This document shows, piece after piece, positions 24,536 to 32,787 of a stretch of 64,000 bases of DNA. Source of the DNA: an uncultured Fluviicola sp. (GTDB taxonomy: Bacteria; Bacteroidota; Bacteroidia; Flavobacteriales_D; Crocinitomicaceae); NCBI RefSeq assembly GCF_902168135.1, contig NZ_CABHOL010000056.1, forward strand, positions 17,528 to 81,527. Reading direction: 5' to 3'. Below the pieces are notes generated by a model. The model did not search any database and was not told the DNA's origin. It saw only the letters and a program-made list of their open reading frames with translations. The position numbers and the translations under genes are program-made. Each line of letters opens with the position of its first letter. The stretch's first letter is position 1.

Positions 24536-24868
24536 ATGGAAACAGTGGTTAAACTCGCCATCGAAAAAATGTGCGAGGAAATTGAACGATTGAAACAAAC
24601 AGTTGGAGAACAGCAAAAGCGCATTTTGGAACTGGAAAGAAATCGAAATCGCAGTACAGTTGTTGAACCTAGCGCACCTAAAAACGAAGATGAATTGCTT
24701 AACAATGAGCAAGTGAAACGCATCTTGAAAATCGGGAAGAACTCCCTTATTAAACTCGTTCGTGATGGAGTTTTGATTGCTATTCGGATCAACGAGAGAA
24801 CCGTGCGTTTTTCCCGCAGTGCAATCATGGAATACATCCAACGCAAACAAGCATCAACAACGATGTAA
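24536..24868 (+). CDS. Excisionase-like helix-turn-helix protein
   Basis: 110 residues: an N-terminal coiled coil (about 5-40, KMCEEIERLKQTVGEQQKRILELERN), then a MerR/excisionase-type winged HTH (about 57-105, LLNNEQVKRILKIGKNSLIKLVRDGVLIAIRINERTVRFSRSAIMEYIQRKQ). This is the usual Bacteroidota helix-turn-helix partner of tyrosine recombinases and probably acts as directionality factor or regulator. The purine-rich AAAGGAG near 24500 is unusual for this phylum, though too far from the ATG for a normal SD. It converges on the recombinase gene with a shared terminator. Confidence 0.85.
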   Translation: METVVKLAIEKMCEEIERLKQTVGEQQKRILELERNRNRSTVVEPSAPKNEDELLNNEQVKRILKIGKNSLIKLVRDGVLIAIRINERTVRFSRSAIMEYIQRKQASTTM

Positions 24869-24874
24869 CCACCA

Positions 24875-24905
24875 AAAAAGCGACCCCGAATTGAGGTCGC
24901 TTTTT
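24875..24905. terminator. Bidirectional intrinsic terminator
   Basis: AAAAAGCGACC (24875-24885) pairs with GGTCGCTTTTT (24895-24905). The A-run and T-run make it work for both the HTH gene and the convergent recombinase gene. Confidence 0.85.
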
Positions 24906-24913
24906 ATTTGATC

Positions 24914-26248
24914 TTACACCAAGTTTATTGGGAAATCATCCAGTTTATCTTCCGTATAAATTCGGAGTATTTTCACAAGTAGTGCAGCGTTATCGACCAA
25001 TGAAATTTTGTTGTACTTGAAAATCTCACTACTACCCAATCCTTTGAAATCAGATTCTACTGCTGAATTGGTGTGTCCAGTTATCTTACTTAACACCGTA
25101 ATCGGAATGTAACTCATCAAATTGGTAACAAATGACCTACGCCCGATATGTGAACTAATCAGTTGAAACAGCTTTTTGGTTGTTAGTTCTTTCTTACCAA
25201 AAGAGTTCGTATGAGAGAGGGTGATTTCTTCCTTTAATCCAACACTTTCAGCAATATTCCGTGCGAGTGTGTTGAACTTTTGCATTGCCATGGGTTCTGC
25301 GATTCCTCCGTTTGCATCAAATGCTTCCTGCAATGGTTTTAAAATTGGTACAACGATTTCTGTATCGGTTTTCGTTGTCAAATAACGTGCGTAATGAAAC
25401 GTTACGTTGTTTTTCGAGTATGTGTATTCGGGCTTGATCTTATGAACGTCGGAATATCTGCATCCAGTGAAAAGAAGTGTGAGTAAAATGAGTTTTGCGT
25501 TTGCTAATTCATCCGAGGTTGGTTGATAAGCGATAATCTTCTCAATCTGCGAAAATTCAAGATAAATTTTCTCTTCCGTAACCGAACGTAATTTGTCCGT
25601 GGTTCGCAGTTCTTTTGTGGGGTTGAACACATTCACTTTATACTTTCGAGCAATTCTGTTCAACACTGCTTTAAAAGCTTTGTAGTAATGAGTAACCGCA
25701 TTGATTCGTGTACAGCGTTCACGGATCGTATTCATAAAACTCACATACAATTCCTCATTCAGATCACTACTGTACAAATGCTTTCCGATTTTAGTTTCAA
25801 AATCAGCTATTCGATTCGCTAAAACTTGATAGCAGTTCTTAGTTCCTTGTTTGATTCCATTTTCTAACAGGATTTCATTTTCAATGAAATCTACCAATCG
25901 AACTCGGGTTACGATTGCTTGTTCTTCTTTCTTCTTGATCTTAACGTCCAACTCTTGTTTGAAGCGTTCAGGGGTTACTGTTTCTGTTGTGATCAGATAA
26001 TTGAAAATATCCGTTGCTTGCTTTTCAATTTGCAGAAGCGTTGCTCGTTTGGATTTATCTCTCGGAAGTTTTTCTAATTCATCCCAAGCAGATTTCGTAA
26101 CTTTAACTCCTGTGTAATAACGCAGTGGTTTATACACATACGTTTGTTTCAACGCATCGAACTCTTTGTAACCGAAGTTCATTACAGCTAATACAGGAAT
26201 TTCTCCTTGAACTCCCGTTTTTAGTATGAAATTGATCTTTAATTTCAT
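24914..26248 (-). CDS. Tyrosine-type site-specific recombinase (integrase)
   Basis: About 444 residues from the ATG at 26248 (MKLKINFILK). N-terminal arm-DNA-binding domain (1-95), core-binding SAM-like domain (about 115-215), and catalytic domain with Arg in LFTGCRYSDVHKIK, His and Arg in SSHIGRRSFVTNLM, a second His in ITGHTNSAVESDF, and a candidate Tyr nucleophile in IFKYNKISL. Length and plan match Bacteroidota integrases of the Tn4555/CTnDOT type. The frame is open from a TTG at 26275, but TATGTTTG (-7) covers that codon, so the ATG is preferred. It probably integrates and excises the island that includes the copper block. Confidence 0.9.
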   Translation of the reverse strand: MKLKINFILKTGVQGEIPVLAVMNFGYKEFDALKQTYVYKPLRYYTGVKVTKSAWDELEKLPRDKSKRATLLQIEKQATDIFNYLITTETVTPERFKQELDVKIKKKEEQAIVTRVRLVDFIENEILLENGIKQGTKNCYQVLANRIADFETKIGKHLYSSDLNEELYVSFMNTIRERCTRINAVTHYYKAFKAVLNRIARKYKVNVFNPTKELRTTDKLRSVTEEKIYLEFSQIEKIIAYQPTSDELANAKLILLTLLFTGCRYSDVHKIKPEYTYSKNNVTFHYARYLTTKTDTEIVVPILKPLQEAFDANGGIAEPMAMQKFNTLARNIAESVGLKEEITLSHTNSFGKKELTTKKLFQLISSHIGRRSFVTNLMSYIPITVLSKITGHTNSAVESDFKGLGSSEIFKYNKISLVDNAALLVKILRIYTEDKLDDFPINLV

Positions 26249-26272
26249 GGTGATTCTTTTAATTGGTTGATT

Positions 26273-26280
26273 CAAACATA
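26273..26280 (-). promoter_or_regulatory. Consensus -7 box (TATGTTTG) of the recombinase gene
   Basis: Exact TAnnTTTG on the minus strand, 24 bp before the ATG at 26248. It overlaps the upstream TTG and therefore fixes the start choice. Confidence 0.55.
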
Positions 26281-26348
26281 TAAGGAATAACCCGCAGTTT
26301 GGGTACTAAAAAGGGTAGGAATATTGAGTTTCTGACCCCCAATTCCCC

Positions 26349-26429
26349 TAGAATCCTGCTAGTTCCTCTATGTATAACGAATGCGCTGAATCCTTTATTG
26401 TGATTGGGATGCAGGGATTCTAAAGGATT
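26349..26429. other. Nested dyads beside the recombinase, candidate attachment region
   Basis: TAGAATCC (26349-26356) faces GGATTCTA (26415-26422), and AATCCTTTA (26389-26397) faces TAAAGGATT (26421-26429). The repeated GAATCC/GGATTC words between the recombinase and the first core gene would suit integrase or accessory binding. No direct-repeat partner can be checked because the left end is outside the window. Confidence 0.3.
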
Positions 26430-26465
26430 TTAAAGATTTTGGTGAATGTTCCTATGTGGTTAACA

Positions 26466-27224
26466 TTATTTGTCTTTCTTAGCGCGGAAGATCACCAAAG
26501 GAACAATAAATATCGCCAGTGTCAGGCCGGAAACAAACAAGTCAAATTGCTCCGATTCGATCCATTTTGCAGAAGGCATGTAATGCACCAGTAAAGCCAA
26601 ACACAATTTAATCCCCAGGATTCCGATCACCAGGAAAGCAGAATTTTCGAGGAACGGATATTTCTCCATCAATACCACGAAATACTTCGCTACATAACGC
26701 ATCGCCAAAATCCCGATAAACACCCCGATGCAGATCAGGACCACATTATCCGAATAAGCAACTACCGCAAAAATATTATCGATTGAAAAAACGATATCCA
26801 TGAACTCAACCGCCAGTACAGTCGACCAGAAAATCCCGATTACCCCTACCGTTCCGCGATAAATAAAGCTTTTCTTGGTTTCCTGAACTTCAGATTCGAT
26901 CTCTTCCTGTACACTTTTCGCTGCGAAATGCTTGATAGCCATATAGATCAGGTAAGCGCCTCCGATCGGTTTGAACCACCAGATGCTCAGGATTGATTCC
27001 ACCAGTATCAATGCAAGTCCACGAAAAATATAAGCTCCCAGGATTCCGTATTTCAATGCTTTTGCCTGCTGCTCTTTGGGAAGGTCTTTCACCATCGTTG
27101 CCAGTACGGCAGCATTGTCGAATGACAGGATAATCTCCAACAGTAAAATTCCAAGTATCAGTAAAATAGCATTGAGAGGATTCTCTGTCATTAGTGCCGC
27201 AAATTCCTGGAATTGATTCATCAT
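26466..27224 (-). CDS. TerC-family integral membrane protein
   Basis: 252 residues with about seven membrane helices. Conserved TerC features: LEIILSFDNAAVLA (acidic pair in the first helices), a mid-protein LAVEFMDIVFSIDNIFAVVAYS and the closing ALLVHYMPSAKWIE segment. The family is linked to metal-ion (often Mn2+) export and tellurite resistance. First gene on the core side of the island boundary, with base composition like the right half. A -7 box TATCTTTA lies upstream at 27254-27261 (minus). Two adjacent ATGs (27224, 27221) are possible. Confidence 0.9.
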   Translation of the reverse strand: MMNQFQEFAALMTENPLNAILLILGILLLEIILSFDNAAVLATMVKDLPKEQQAKALKYGILGAYIFRGLALILVESILSIWWFKPIGGAYLIYMAIKHFAAKSVQEEIESEVQETKKSFIYRGTVGVIGIFWSTVLAVEFMDIVFSIDNIFAVVAYSDNVVLICIGVFIGILAMRYVAKYFVVLMEKYPFLENSAFLVIGILGIKLCLALLVHYMPSAKWIESEQFDLFVSGLTLAIFIVPLVIFRAKKDK

Positions 27225-27253
27225 AGGACTGTGTCTGTGTTTTTAATGAGCTG

Positions 27254-27261
27254 TAAAGATA
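27254..27261 (-). promoter_or_regulatory. -7 box (TATCTTTA) of the TerC gene
   Basis: Matches TAnnTTTR on the minus strand, giving a leader of about 25 nt before the ATG at 27224. Confidence 0.45.
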
Positions 27262-27391
27262 AGCTATAATTCAAAAAGCAAAATGTCAAAAGTGAAATGA
27301 ATCAAAAAACAAGTAGTATCAAGAAGAAAATTTCACAGCTTAAAAACTGATTTCATCATTCGTAATTAGGAATTAGGAATTCGTAATTAGC

Positions 27392-27399
27392 TATATTTG
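27392..27399 (+). promoter_or_regulatory. Consensus -7 box (TATATTTG) of uvrB
   Basis: Exact TAnnTTTG ending 5 nt before the ATG, which implies a leaderless uvrB mRNA. Upstream (27355-27390) is a short repeat of AATTAGGAATTCGTAATT words, found again at 34212-34250. Confidence 0.6.
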
Positions 27400-27404
27400 T
27401 TACT

Positions 27405-29429
27405 ATGGATTTCCAACTCACTTCTGAATTTAAACCGACAGGGGATCAGCCTGCTGCAATTAAACAATTAGTCAGCGGAATCCGCGACGGACATTTCGCT
27501 CAAACCCTGCTTGGTGTTACGGGAAGCGGTAAGACTTTTACAATGGCAAATGTCATTCAGCAGGTCGAAAAACCAACATTAATCCTTTCACACAACAAAA
27601 CACTGGCAGCTCAGCTTTACGGGGAATTCAAACAATTCTTCCCGAATAATGCCGTGGAATACTTCGTAAGTTATTACGACTATTATCAGCCCGAAGCTTA
27701 TTTGCCGGTAACGGATACCTACATCGAAAAAGATCTGCAAATCAATGACGAAATTGAGAAACTGCGTCTTTCAGCTACTTCAGCCCTGCTTTCAGGACGC
27801 AGAGATGTGATCGTAATCGCTTCCGTGAGCTGTATTTACGGTATCGGGAACCCGAATGAATTTGCGAACTCCATTATCCCGATACGCATCGGGCAGTCGT
27901 TCCCAAGAAATAAGTTCCTGCTGAGATTGGTCGAAAATTTATATTCAAGGACAGAAGCCGAATTCAAACGCGGGACTTTCCGTGTAAAAGGAGATACGGT
28001 CGATATTCACCTTGCCTATGCGGATTATGCATTGCGTGTGGAATTTTGGGGAGACGAAATTGAACGCATACGGACCATTGATCCGGAGAATAATTCCGAG
28101 ATTGAAGTTTTTTCCGAAATCAACATTTATCCGGCAAACATTTTCGTTTCCAGTCCGGAAACCACCAGAAGAGCAATTGATCAAATCGGTGAAGATATGG
28201 TCATCCAGGTTGAGAACTTCAAACGTGAAGGAAAACTGCTCGAAGCAAAACGCCTCGAAGAACGCACTTCCTACGACATGGAAATGATGCGCGAATTGGG
28301 CTATTGCTCCGGAATTGAGAACTATTCCCGCTATTTCGATCAGCGCGCTCCGGGAACACGCCCTTTCTGTTTACTGGACTATTTCCCGGATGATTATTTG
28401 ATGATCGTAGACGAAAGCCACGTGACTATGCCTCAGATACGCGCCATGTACGGCGGTGACCGCGCACGAAAGATCAATCTCGTGGATTACGGTTTCCGGA
28501 TCCAGGCAGCGATGGACAACCGTCCTTTGATGTTTGATGAATTCCAGTCACTGATAAATCAGATTGTTTATGTTTCCGCTACTCCGGCTGATTTTGAGCT
28601 GGAACAATCCGAAGGGGTCGTAGTAGAACAATTGATACGCCCGACCGGATTATTGGACCCTGTAATCGAAGTACGTCCGAGCCTGAACCAGATTGATGAT
28701 TTGATCGAAGAAATGCAGTTACGCATCGAAAAAGACGAACGTACATTGGTTACTACTCTGACCAAACGCATGGCGGAAGAATTGCAGAAATACCTGGATA
28801 AACTGGGCATTGCCTGCCGCTACATCCATTCGGATATTGACACCATTGAACGCGTGGAAATCCTGCGTCAGCTGCGTTTGGGGGAATTTGATGTTCTGAT
28901 CGGGGTAAACCTGCTTCGCGAAGGACTCGATTTACCGGAAGTAAGTTTGGTCGCTATCATTGATGCCGACAAGGAAGGATTTTTGAGAAATGAGCGCTCA
29001 CTGGTCCAAACAGTCGGTCGTGCCGCAAGGAATGTAAATGGGCGTGTTATCATGTATGCGGACAAAATGACCGATTCGATGCAGCGCACCATTAGCGAAA
29101 CAGAGCGCAGAAGAGCTATGCAGATAGCTTACAACGAAGCGAACGGCATTGTCCCGACAGCATTGAACAAATCCAAGGAAGTGATCCTGAAATCAACAAA
29201 AGTAGCAGACGGAGATCCGGAAACGCGTTCACAAAAAGCATACTATGCTCCGGAAGAATCCGGCTCAATGGCTGCAGAACCGGCGATGAATTACTCCGAT
29301 CCGGAAGATTTGGAAAAAGCGATCGTTGCGAAACGCAAACAAATGGAAAAAGCCGCAAAAGACCTCGACTTTATCGAGGCAGCACGTCTGCGCGATGAAT
29401 TATTTGAATTACAGGCTAAGAAAAAGTAA
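27405..29429 (+). CDS. uvrB: UvrABC excinuclease subunit B
   Basis: DNA-damage-verifying helicase-like subunit of nucleotide excision repair: loaded by UvrA, it recruits UvrC for incision. 674 residues, the family's usual length. Walker A GVTGSGKT at 37-44; the beta-hairpin that clamps DNA in [21 protein letters not shown] (about 91-111); DEAD-like box DESHVTMPQ; helicase motifs V and VI in [23 protein letters not shown]-like and QTVGRAARN segments; and a C-terminal UVR motif (about 632-672) for UvrC binding. Complete and ordinary. Confidence 0.98.
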   Translation: [674 protein letters not shown]

Positions 29430-29547
29430 CTACATTTATCAAAAGACTTAAAGACTTTGAGAGTCAAGACATCAGATTGTAAAGCTTATCCAAGTCTTGC
29501 CTCTTAAAATCCTGACTCTTTTAGTCTTTCAAAATAAAATCTAAAAC
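29430..29547. repeat. Intergenic imperfect palindrome of the AAGACT/AGTCTT family
   Basis: The gap opens with AAAAGACTTAAAGACTTTGA and ends with CTGACTCTTTTAGTCTTTCA, mirror-like arms around a middle holding CAAGTCTTG. The same design recurs at 46796-46938. Confidence 0.55.
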
Positions 29548-29928
29548 ATGAAAAAAGTTTTTCTCTTTGTTACCACCTGCCTCTTGCTAATTGCCTGCAA
29601 CAAACCGCTGTTGAAATACAATTCTGATTTTGAAGGGACCTGGTACAGCGAACCTCAGTACAACCCGGATTTAGGCGTTTTTGTAAGTGATGAGTTGGTT
29701 TTTTCCGGAAAGGAAGGCAGCTACCAGGTTGATTGCAAAGACACCTGCGCGACCAACTTATGTGATTGCACGGCAAAAATCACCGGAACCGCGGAAATCA
29801 ATAAACAGCACACGATCATCCGGTTGAACTCCCAAACCAAAAGAACATTCCAGCTGGACGCAGAACCTTACGAACAAGGTGGTTTTTGGTTTATGGAAGT
29901 GGATGGCAAGACCTATAAAAAACAGTAA
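29548..29928 (+). CDS. Small lipoprotein of unknown function
   Basis: 126 residues. Lipobox LLIAC (Cys17); a beta-rich lipocalin-like small domain (DFEGTWYSEPQYNPDLGVFVSDELVFSGKEGSYQVDC) with four Cys in DCKDTCATNLCDC that could form disulfides. No named family recognised. Located between uvrB and a DUF3817 gene. Confidence 0.75.
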   Translation: MKKVFLFVTTCLLLIACNKPLLKYNSDFEGTWYSEPQYNPDLGVFVSDELVFSGKEGSYQVDCKDTCATNLCDCTAKITGTAEINKQHTIIRLNSQTKRTFQLDAEPYEQGGFWFMEVDGKTYKKQ

Positions 29929-30027
29929 GCTCGCGATGCGTCGCGAACGTACTGTTTTATCCAAGCATTTTTCGGCGAATCGTACCTGCCCTATTCATTC
30001 AATTCGTAATTTCGCAAACAAAAAACT

Positions 30028-30339
30028 ATGAACTTCAAGTCTGCTTTGGGTGCGCTTCGCATCGTCGGGATATTGGAAGGAATCTCCTTTCTTTCGTTTT
30101 TGGTAACCATGCCTTTGAAATATTGGATGGATATCACAGCTCCGAATAAAATTGTCGGAATGGCACACGGTGTTCTATTCATTGCGTACGTGTTTTTGGT
30201 ATTTTGGGCGTCAACAGAAACAAAGTGGAATATGAAGACCAAATTTTGGGCATATGCCGCTTCTCTATTGCCTTTCGGGACCTTTGTTGCAGACGCTAAA
30301 ATTTTCAAACCGACACAGGAATCCCTGAAATCCATCTGA
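30028..30339 (+). CDS. DUF3817 membrane protein
   Basis: 103 residues with three hydrophobic segments: LRIVGILEGISFLSFLVTMPLKY, IVGMAHGVLFIAYVFLVFWA and KFWAYAASLLPFGTFVADAKIF. The pattern GxxEGxSF ... HGxLF ... PFGTF is that of DUF3817 (YdzA-like) integral membrane proteins, whose role is unknown. Followed after 22 bp by comB; the promoter of comB lies in that gap. Confidence 0.88.
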   Translation: MNFKSALGALRIVGILEGISFLSFLVTMPLKYWMDITAPNKIVGMAHGVLFIAYVFLVFWASTETKWNMKTKFWAYAASLLPFGTFVADAKIFKPTQESLKSI

Positions 30340-30345
30340 TTTTAG

Positions 30346-30353
30346 TACCTTCG
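30346..30353 (+). promoter_or_regulatory. -7-like box (TACCTTCG) of comB
   Basis: TAnnTTyG pattern ending 8 nt before the ATG at 30362; leader would be only a few nt. Confidence 0.45.
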
Positions 30354-30361
30354 CACTTAAT

Positions 30362-31090
30362 ATGGATACAAGAAAACTGATCGAAGTTTGCTATACTCCC
30401 GGTGAGTACGCATATTTTAAAGATGAATTTGAAATCGTGGTGGTGATTGACGTGTTGCGTGCAACATCTGCAATCTGCGCGGCATTCGACAATGGAATTG
30501 CATCCATTATCCCTGTTCCTACGGTAGAAGAAGCCTGGGAATACAAACAAAAAGGATTCCTCGCCGGTGCCGAACGCAAAGGTCAGATCGTAGAAGGTTT
30601 TGACTTCGGAAATTCACCTTTTTCTTATATGAAGGAAGAATTCAAAGGCCAGGAAGTTGTGTTAACAACAACCAACGGGACCAAATCACTTGATGTTGCC
30701 AAAGATGCGGAGATTGTAGTAGTTGGCTCTTTCCTGAATTTGAAACACCTGAATGAATGGCTGGAAAAGCAGGATAAAAATATTCTGTGTTTATGTTCCG
30801 GCTGGCAGGACAAATTTAACCTGGAGGATACCATTTGTGCGGGTGCAATCTGCGACCACCTCATTAATACCGGGAATTTTACTTCCGTGGAAGATTCATC
30901 CATCGCTGCAAAATACCTATATCTTTCAGCAAAAGACAATTATCTCGGATTTTTAAAGTCCAGTTCGCACAGAAGACGATTAAAAAACTTAAATTTGAAT
31001 GAAGACATCAAGTATTGTTTGACACCAAATCAAACAAACGTGATTCCAATTTTAAGGAATGGTAAACTCGTCAACATTTCGGAGAACTAG
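30362..31090 (+). CDS. comB: 2-phosphosulfolactate phosphatase (ComB family)
   Basis: 242 residues, full family length. Conserved segments: VVVIDVLRATSAICAAFDNG near the N-terminus, FLAGAERKGQIVEGFDFGNSPF, VVLTTTNGTKSL, the Cys-bearing LCSGWQDKFNLEDTICAGAI, and the C-terminal DIKYCLTPNQTNVIPIL. In methanogens ComB dephosphorylates 2-phosphosulfolactate in coenzyme M synthesis; bacterial members occur outside that pathway and their true substrate is uncertain. The next gene starts within its last 32 bp. Confidence 0.9.
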   Translation: MDTRKLIEVCYTPGEYAYFKDEFEIVVVIDVLRATSAICAAFDNGIASIIPVPTVEEAWEYKQKGFLAGAERKGQIVEGFDFGNSPFSYMKEEFKGQEVVLTTTNGTKSLDVAKDAEIVVVGSFLNLKHLNEWLEKQDKNILCLCSGWQDKFNLEDTICAGAICDHLINTGNFTSVEDSSIAAKYLYLSAKDNYLGFLKSSSHRRRLKNLNLNEDIKYCLTPNQTNVIPILRNGKLVNISEN

Positions 31091-32090
31091 CACTACTTTA
31101 CTACTGAGCCTGTTTTTAACCGGCTTCGGGAACGCAGCTCCACTGCCTATTTATCAGAAGCCGAATCCTGCATTGTGGGGATTTTTCGGTCACAAACGTA
31201 TTAACCGGGTAGCAACCTTTACGCTTCCGCCTGAAATGTTCGGCTTTTTCAAGGAAAACATTGAGTTCATTACAGAACATGCCGTAGATCCTGACAAACG
31301 TCGTTATGGAGTGGATGGAGAAGCTCAGCGGCATTACATCGATATCGATCATTATGCGGTCAATGGCCAAAATCCTTTTGAAGTAGTGCCGAAACGCTGG
31401 AAGGATGCCGTTGCCAAATTCACCGAAGACACCCTTCAGGCTTACGGAATTGTTCCATGGCACATTTTGGTGATGAAAAACCGGCTTCAGAAAGCTTTCG
31501 AATCGAAGAATATCGATCTGATCCTGAAAAACGCAACGGAGATCGGTCACTACATCGGGGATGCGCATGTACCTTTACACACCACAGAAAACTATAACGG
31601 ACAATTAACCGGGCAGCGCGGTATTCACGGTTTGTGGGAAAGCCGTATCGTTGAATTGAACGCGGAAGAATACGATTACTTCGTAGGGAAAGGAAAGTAC
31701 ATTCCGGACGTACTGGAATTTGCATGGGATGCCGTGAAAGCTTCCAATGCAGCCGTAGACTCGGTATTGAGGATGGAAAAAGAACTGACAGCAGAGTTTC
31801 CCAGCGACCAGAAATACACTTATGAAACACGTGGAAATGTGGTGATCCAAACGTATTCCAAAGCTTTCTGCGACGAGTATCAAAAACGCATGGACGGTAT
31901 GGTAGAACGGCGTATGCGACAGGCAATCATTGCTGTAGGCTCCATCTGGTATACAGCTTGGGTAGATGCCGGTCAGCCCGATTTATCAAAATTAACGAAC
32001 AAGCCTCCTTCCGCAGAATTACTGAAAGAATTGGAAGAACTGGACAATTTATACCAGCATTCGGATCATAAAGGAACCATTTGTGATTGA
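31059..32090 (+). CDS. Zinc-dependent phospholipase C / S1-P1 nuclease-fold protein
   Basis: 343 residues. Signal peptide (about 1-26, TTLLLSLFLTGFGNAAP), then a helical zinc-enzyme fold: WGFFGHKRINRVATFTLP supplies the first Trp/His ligands, with HYIDIDHYAV, EIGHYIGDAHVPLHTTENYNG (metal-binding His/Asp cluster) and GIHGLWESRIVE further on. This is the zinc-dependent phospholipase C/S1-P1 nuclease superfamily; whether it cuts phospholipid or nucleic acid cannot be told. The ATG at 31059 overlaps comB by 32 bp; it gives a sensible signal peptide. Confidence 0.85.
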   Translation: MVNSSTFRRTSTTLLLSLFLTGFGNAAPLPIYQKPNPALWGFFGHKRINRVATFTLPPEMFGFFKENIEFITEHAVDPDKRRYGVDGEAQRHYIDIDHYAVNGQNPFEVVPKRWKDAVAKFTEDTLQAYGIVPWHILVMKNRLQKAFESKNIDLILKNATEIGHYIGDAHVPLHTTENYNGQLTGQRGIHGLWESRIVELNAEEYDYFVGKGKYIPDVLEFAWDAVKASNAAVDSVLRMEKELTAEFPSDQKYTYETRGNVVIQTYSKAFCDEYQKRMDGMVERRMRQAIIAVGSIWYTAWVDAGQPDLSKLTNKPPSAELLKELEELDNLYQHSDHKGTICD

Positions 32091-32165
32091 TCCCGGCCAT
32101 TCTAGCAGGTAGGAAATCTGTAATTATTTACGCGAAAAACGCATCTTGATTTCCCTGAATAATAG

Positions 32166-32173
32166 TACCTTTA
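32166..32173 (+). promoter_or_regulatory. -7 box (TACCTTTA) of the SlyD-like gene
   Basis: TAnnTTTR pattern 20 bp before the ATG at 32194. It places the transcript start inside the longer frame beginning at 32146 and so supports 32194. Confidence 0.5.
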
Positions 32174-32193
32174 TTCACTATATAGTAAACATT

Positions 32194-32700
32194 ATGACAG
32201 TAGACACAAACATGGTGGTTTCCTTGAGTTACAAGTTAACCAATCACAAAACAGGTGAACTTATTGAGGAAACATCGGAAAGTCAGCCAATGGAATTTTT
32301 GTACGGAGTTGAGCGCATCATCCCGACATTCGAAGTAAACATCCATGGATTGAAACCTGGTGATACTTTTGAGTTTGATATTCCATCAGCAGAGGCTTAC
32401 GGTGAAAAGAACGACGACCATGTTGCGCTTATTCCTATCTCCGTATTTTTCGACGAATCCGGAAAGATCGATGAAACACAGATCAAAGTCGGTGCGGTAC
32501 TTCCAATGACAGACAACGAAGGAAACCATTTGAGAGGAACGATCCTTGAAATTACGGATGAAACAGTTACCATGGACTTCAATCACCCGCTTGCAGGGAC
32601 AGATTTGTTTTTCTCAGGCACGATTTTAACAGTAAGAGCTGCAACCAAGGAAGAATTGGACCACGGGCATTCTCACGGAGCACATGGACATCATCATTAA
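32194..32700 (+). CDS. FKBP-type peptidyl-prolyl isomerase, SlyD-like
   Basis: About 168 residues from MTVDTNMVVSLSYKL. An FKBP domain (VSLSYKLTNHKTGELIEETSESQPMEFLYGVERIIPTFEVNIHGLKPGDTFEFDIPSAEAYGEKND) is interrupted by an IF-type insert (about 75-130) and ends with a His-rich tail GHSHGAHGHHH. This is the plan of SlyD, a cytoplasmic folding helper that binds Ni2+ and other metals through the tail. The longer frame from 32146 adds a non-conserved leader that precedes the likely transcript start. Confidence 0.9.
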   Translation: MTVDTNMVVSLSYKLTNHKTGELIEETSESQPMEFLYGVERIIPTFEVNIHGLKPGDTFEFDIPSAEAYGEKNDDHVALIPISVFFDESGKIDETQIKVGAVLPMTDNEGNHLRGTILEITDETVTMDFNHPLAGTDLFFSGTILTVRAATKEELDHGHSHGAHGHHH

Positions 32701-32710
32701 ACAATAGTTA

Positions 32711-32780
32711 AAAGAGTTCAAGGGTTCAAAGAGTTTAAACTTTGAACTTTTGAACCTTTTGAACCTTTTGAACCTTTTTA
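32711..32780 (+). terminator. Terminator hairpin within a GAACCTTTT repeat
   Basis: GTTCAAAG (32724-32731) pairs with CTTTGAAC (32740-32747) and TTTT follows; the region continues with four short tandem copies of GAACcTTTT. Acts as 3' end of the SlyD-like gene. The repeated word is one of several palindromic spacer types in this genome. Confidence 0.6.
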
Positions 32781-32787
32781 AATTATC

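Larger units (their letters stand above)
21119..26465. mobile_element. Integration/regulation module of a genomic island (right end)
   Basis: The stretch carries an XRE repressor, two short unknown proteins, arrays of repeats, a 290-residue unknown protein, an excisionase-like HTH protein and a tyrosine recombinase, and it separates the AT-rich copper block from core genes such as uvrB. Neither att site is proven and the left end is outside the window. The boundary is drawn between the propeller/oxidase operon and the TerC gene. Confidence 0.5.

Noticed and set aside
31420..31926. 168-codon open frame on the minus strand
   Set aside because: Antisense to the zinc phospholipase-like gene and rich in Arg/Ser/Pro as expected of a shadow.
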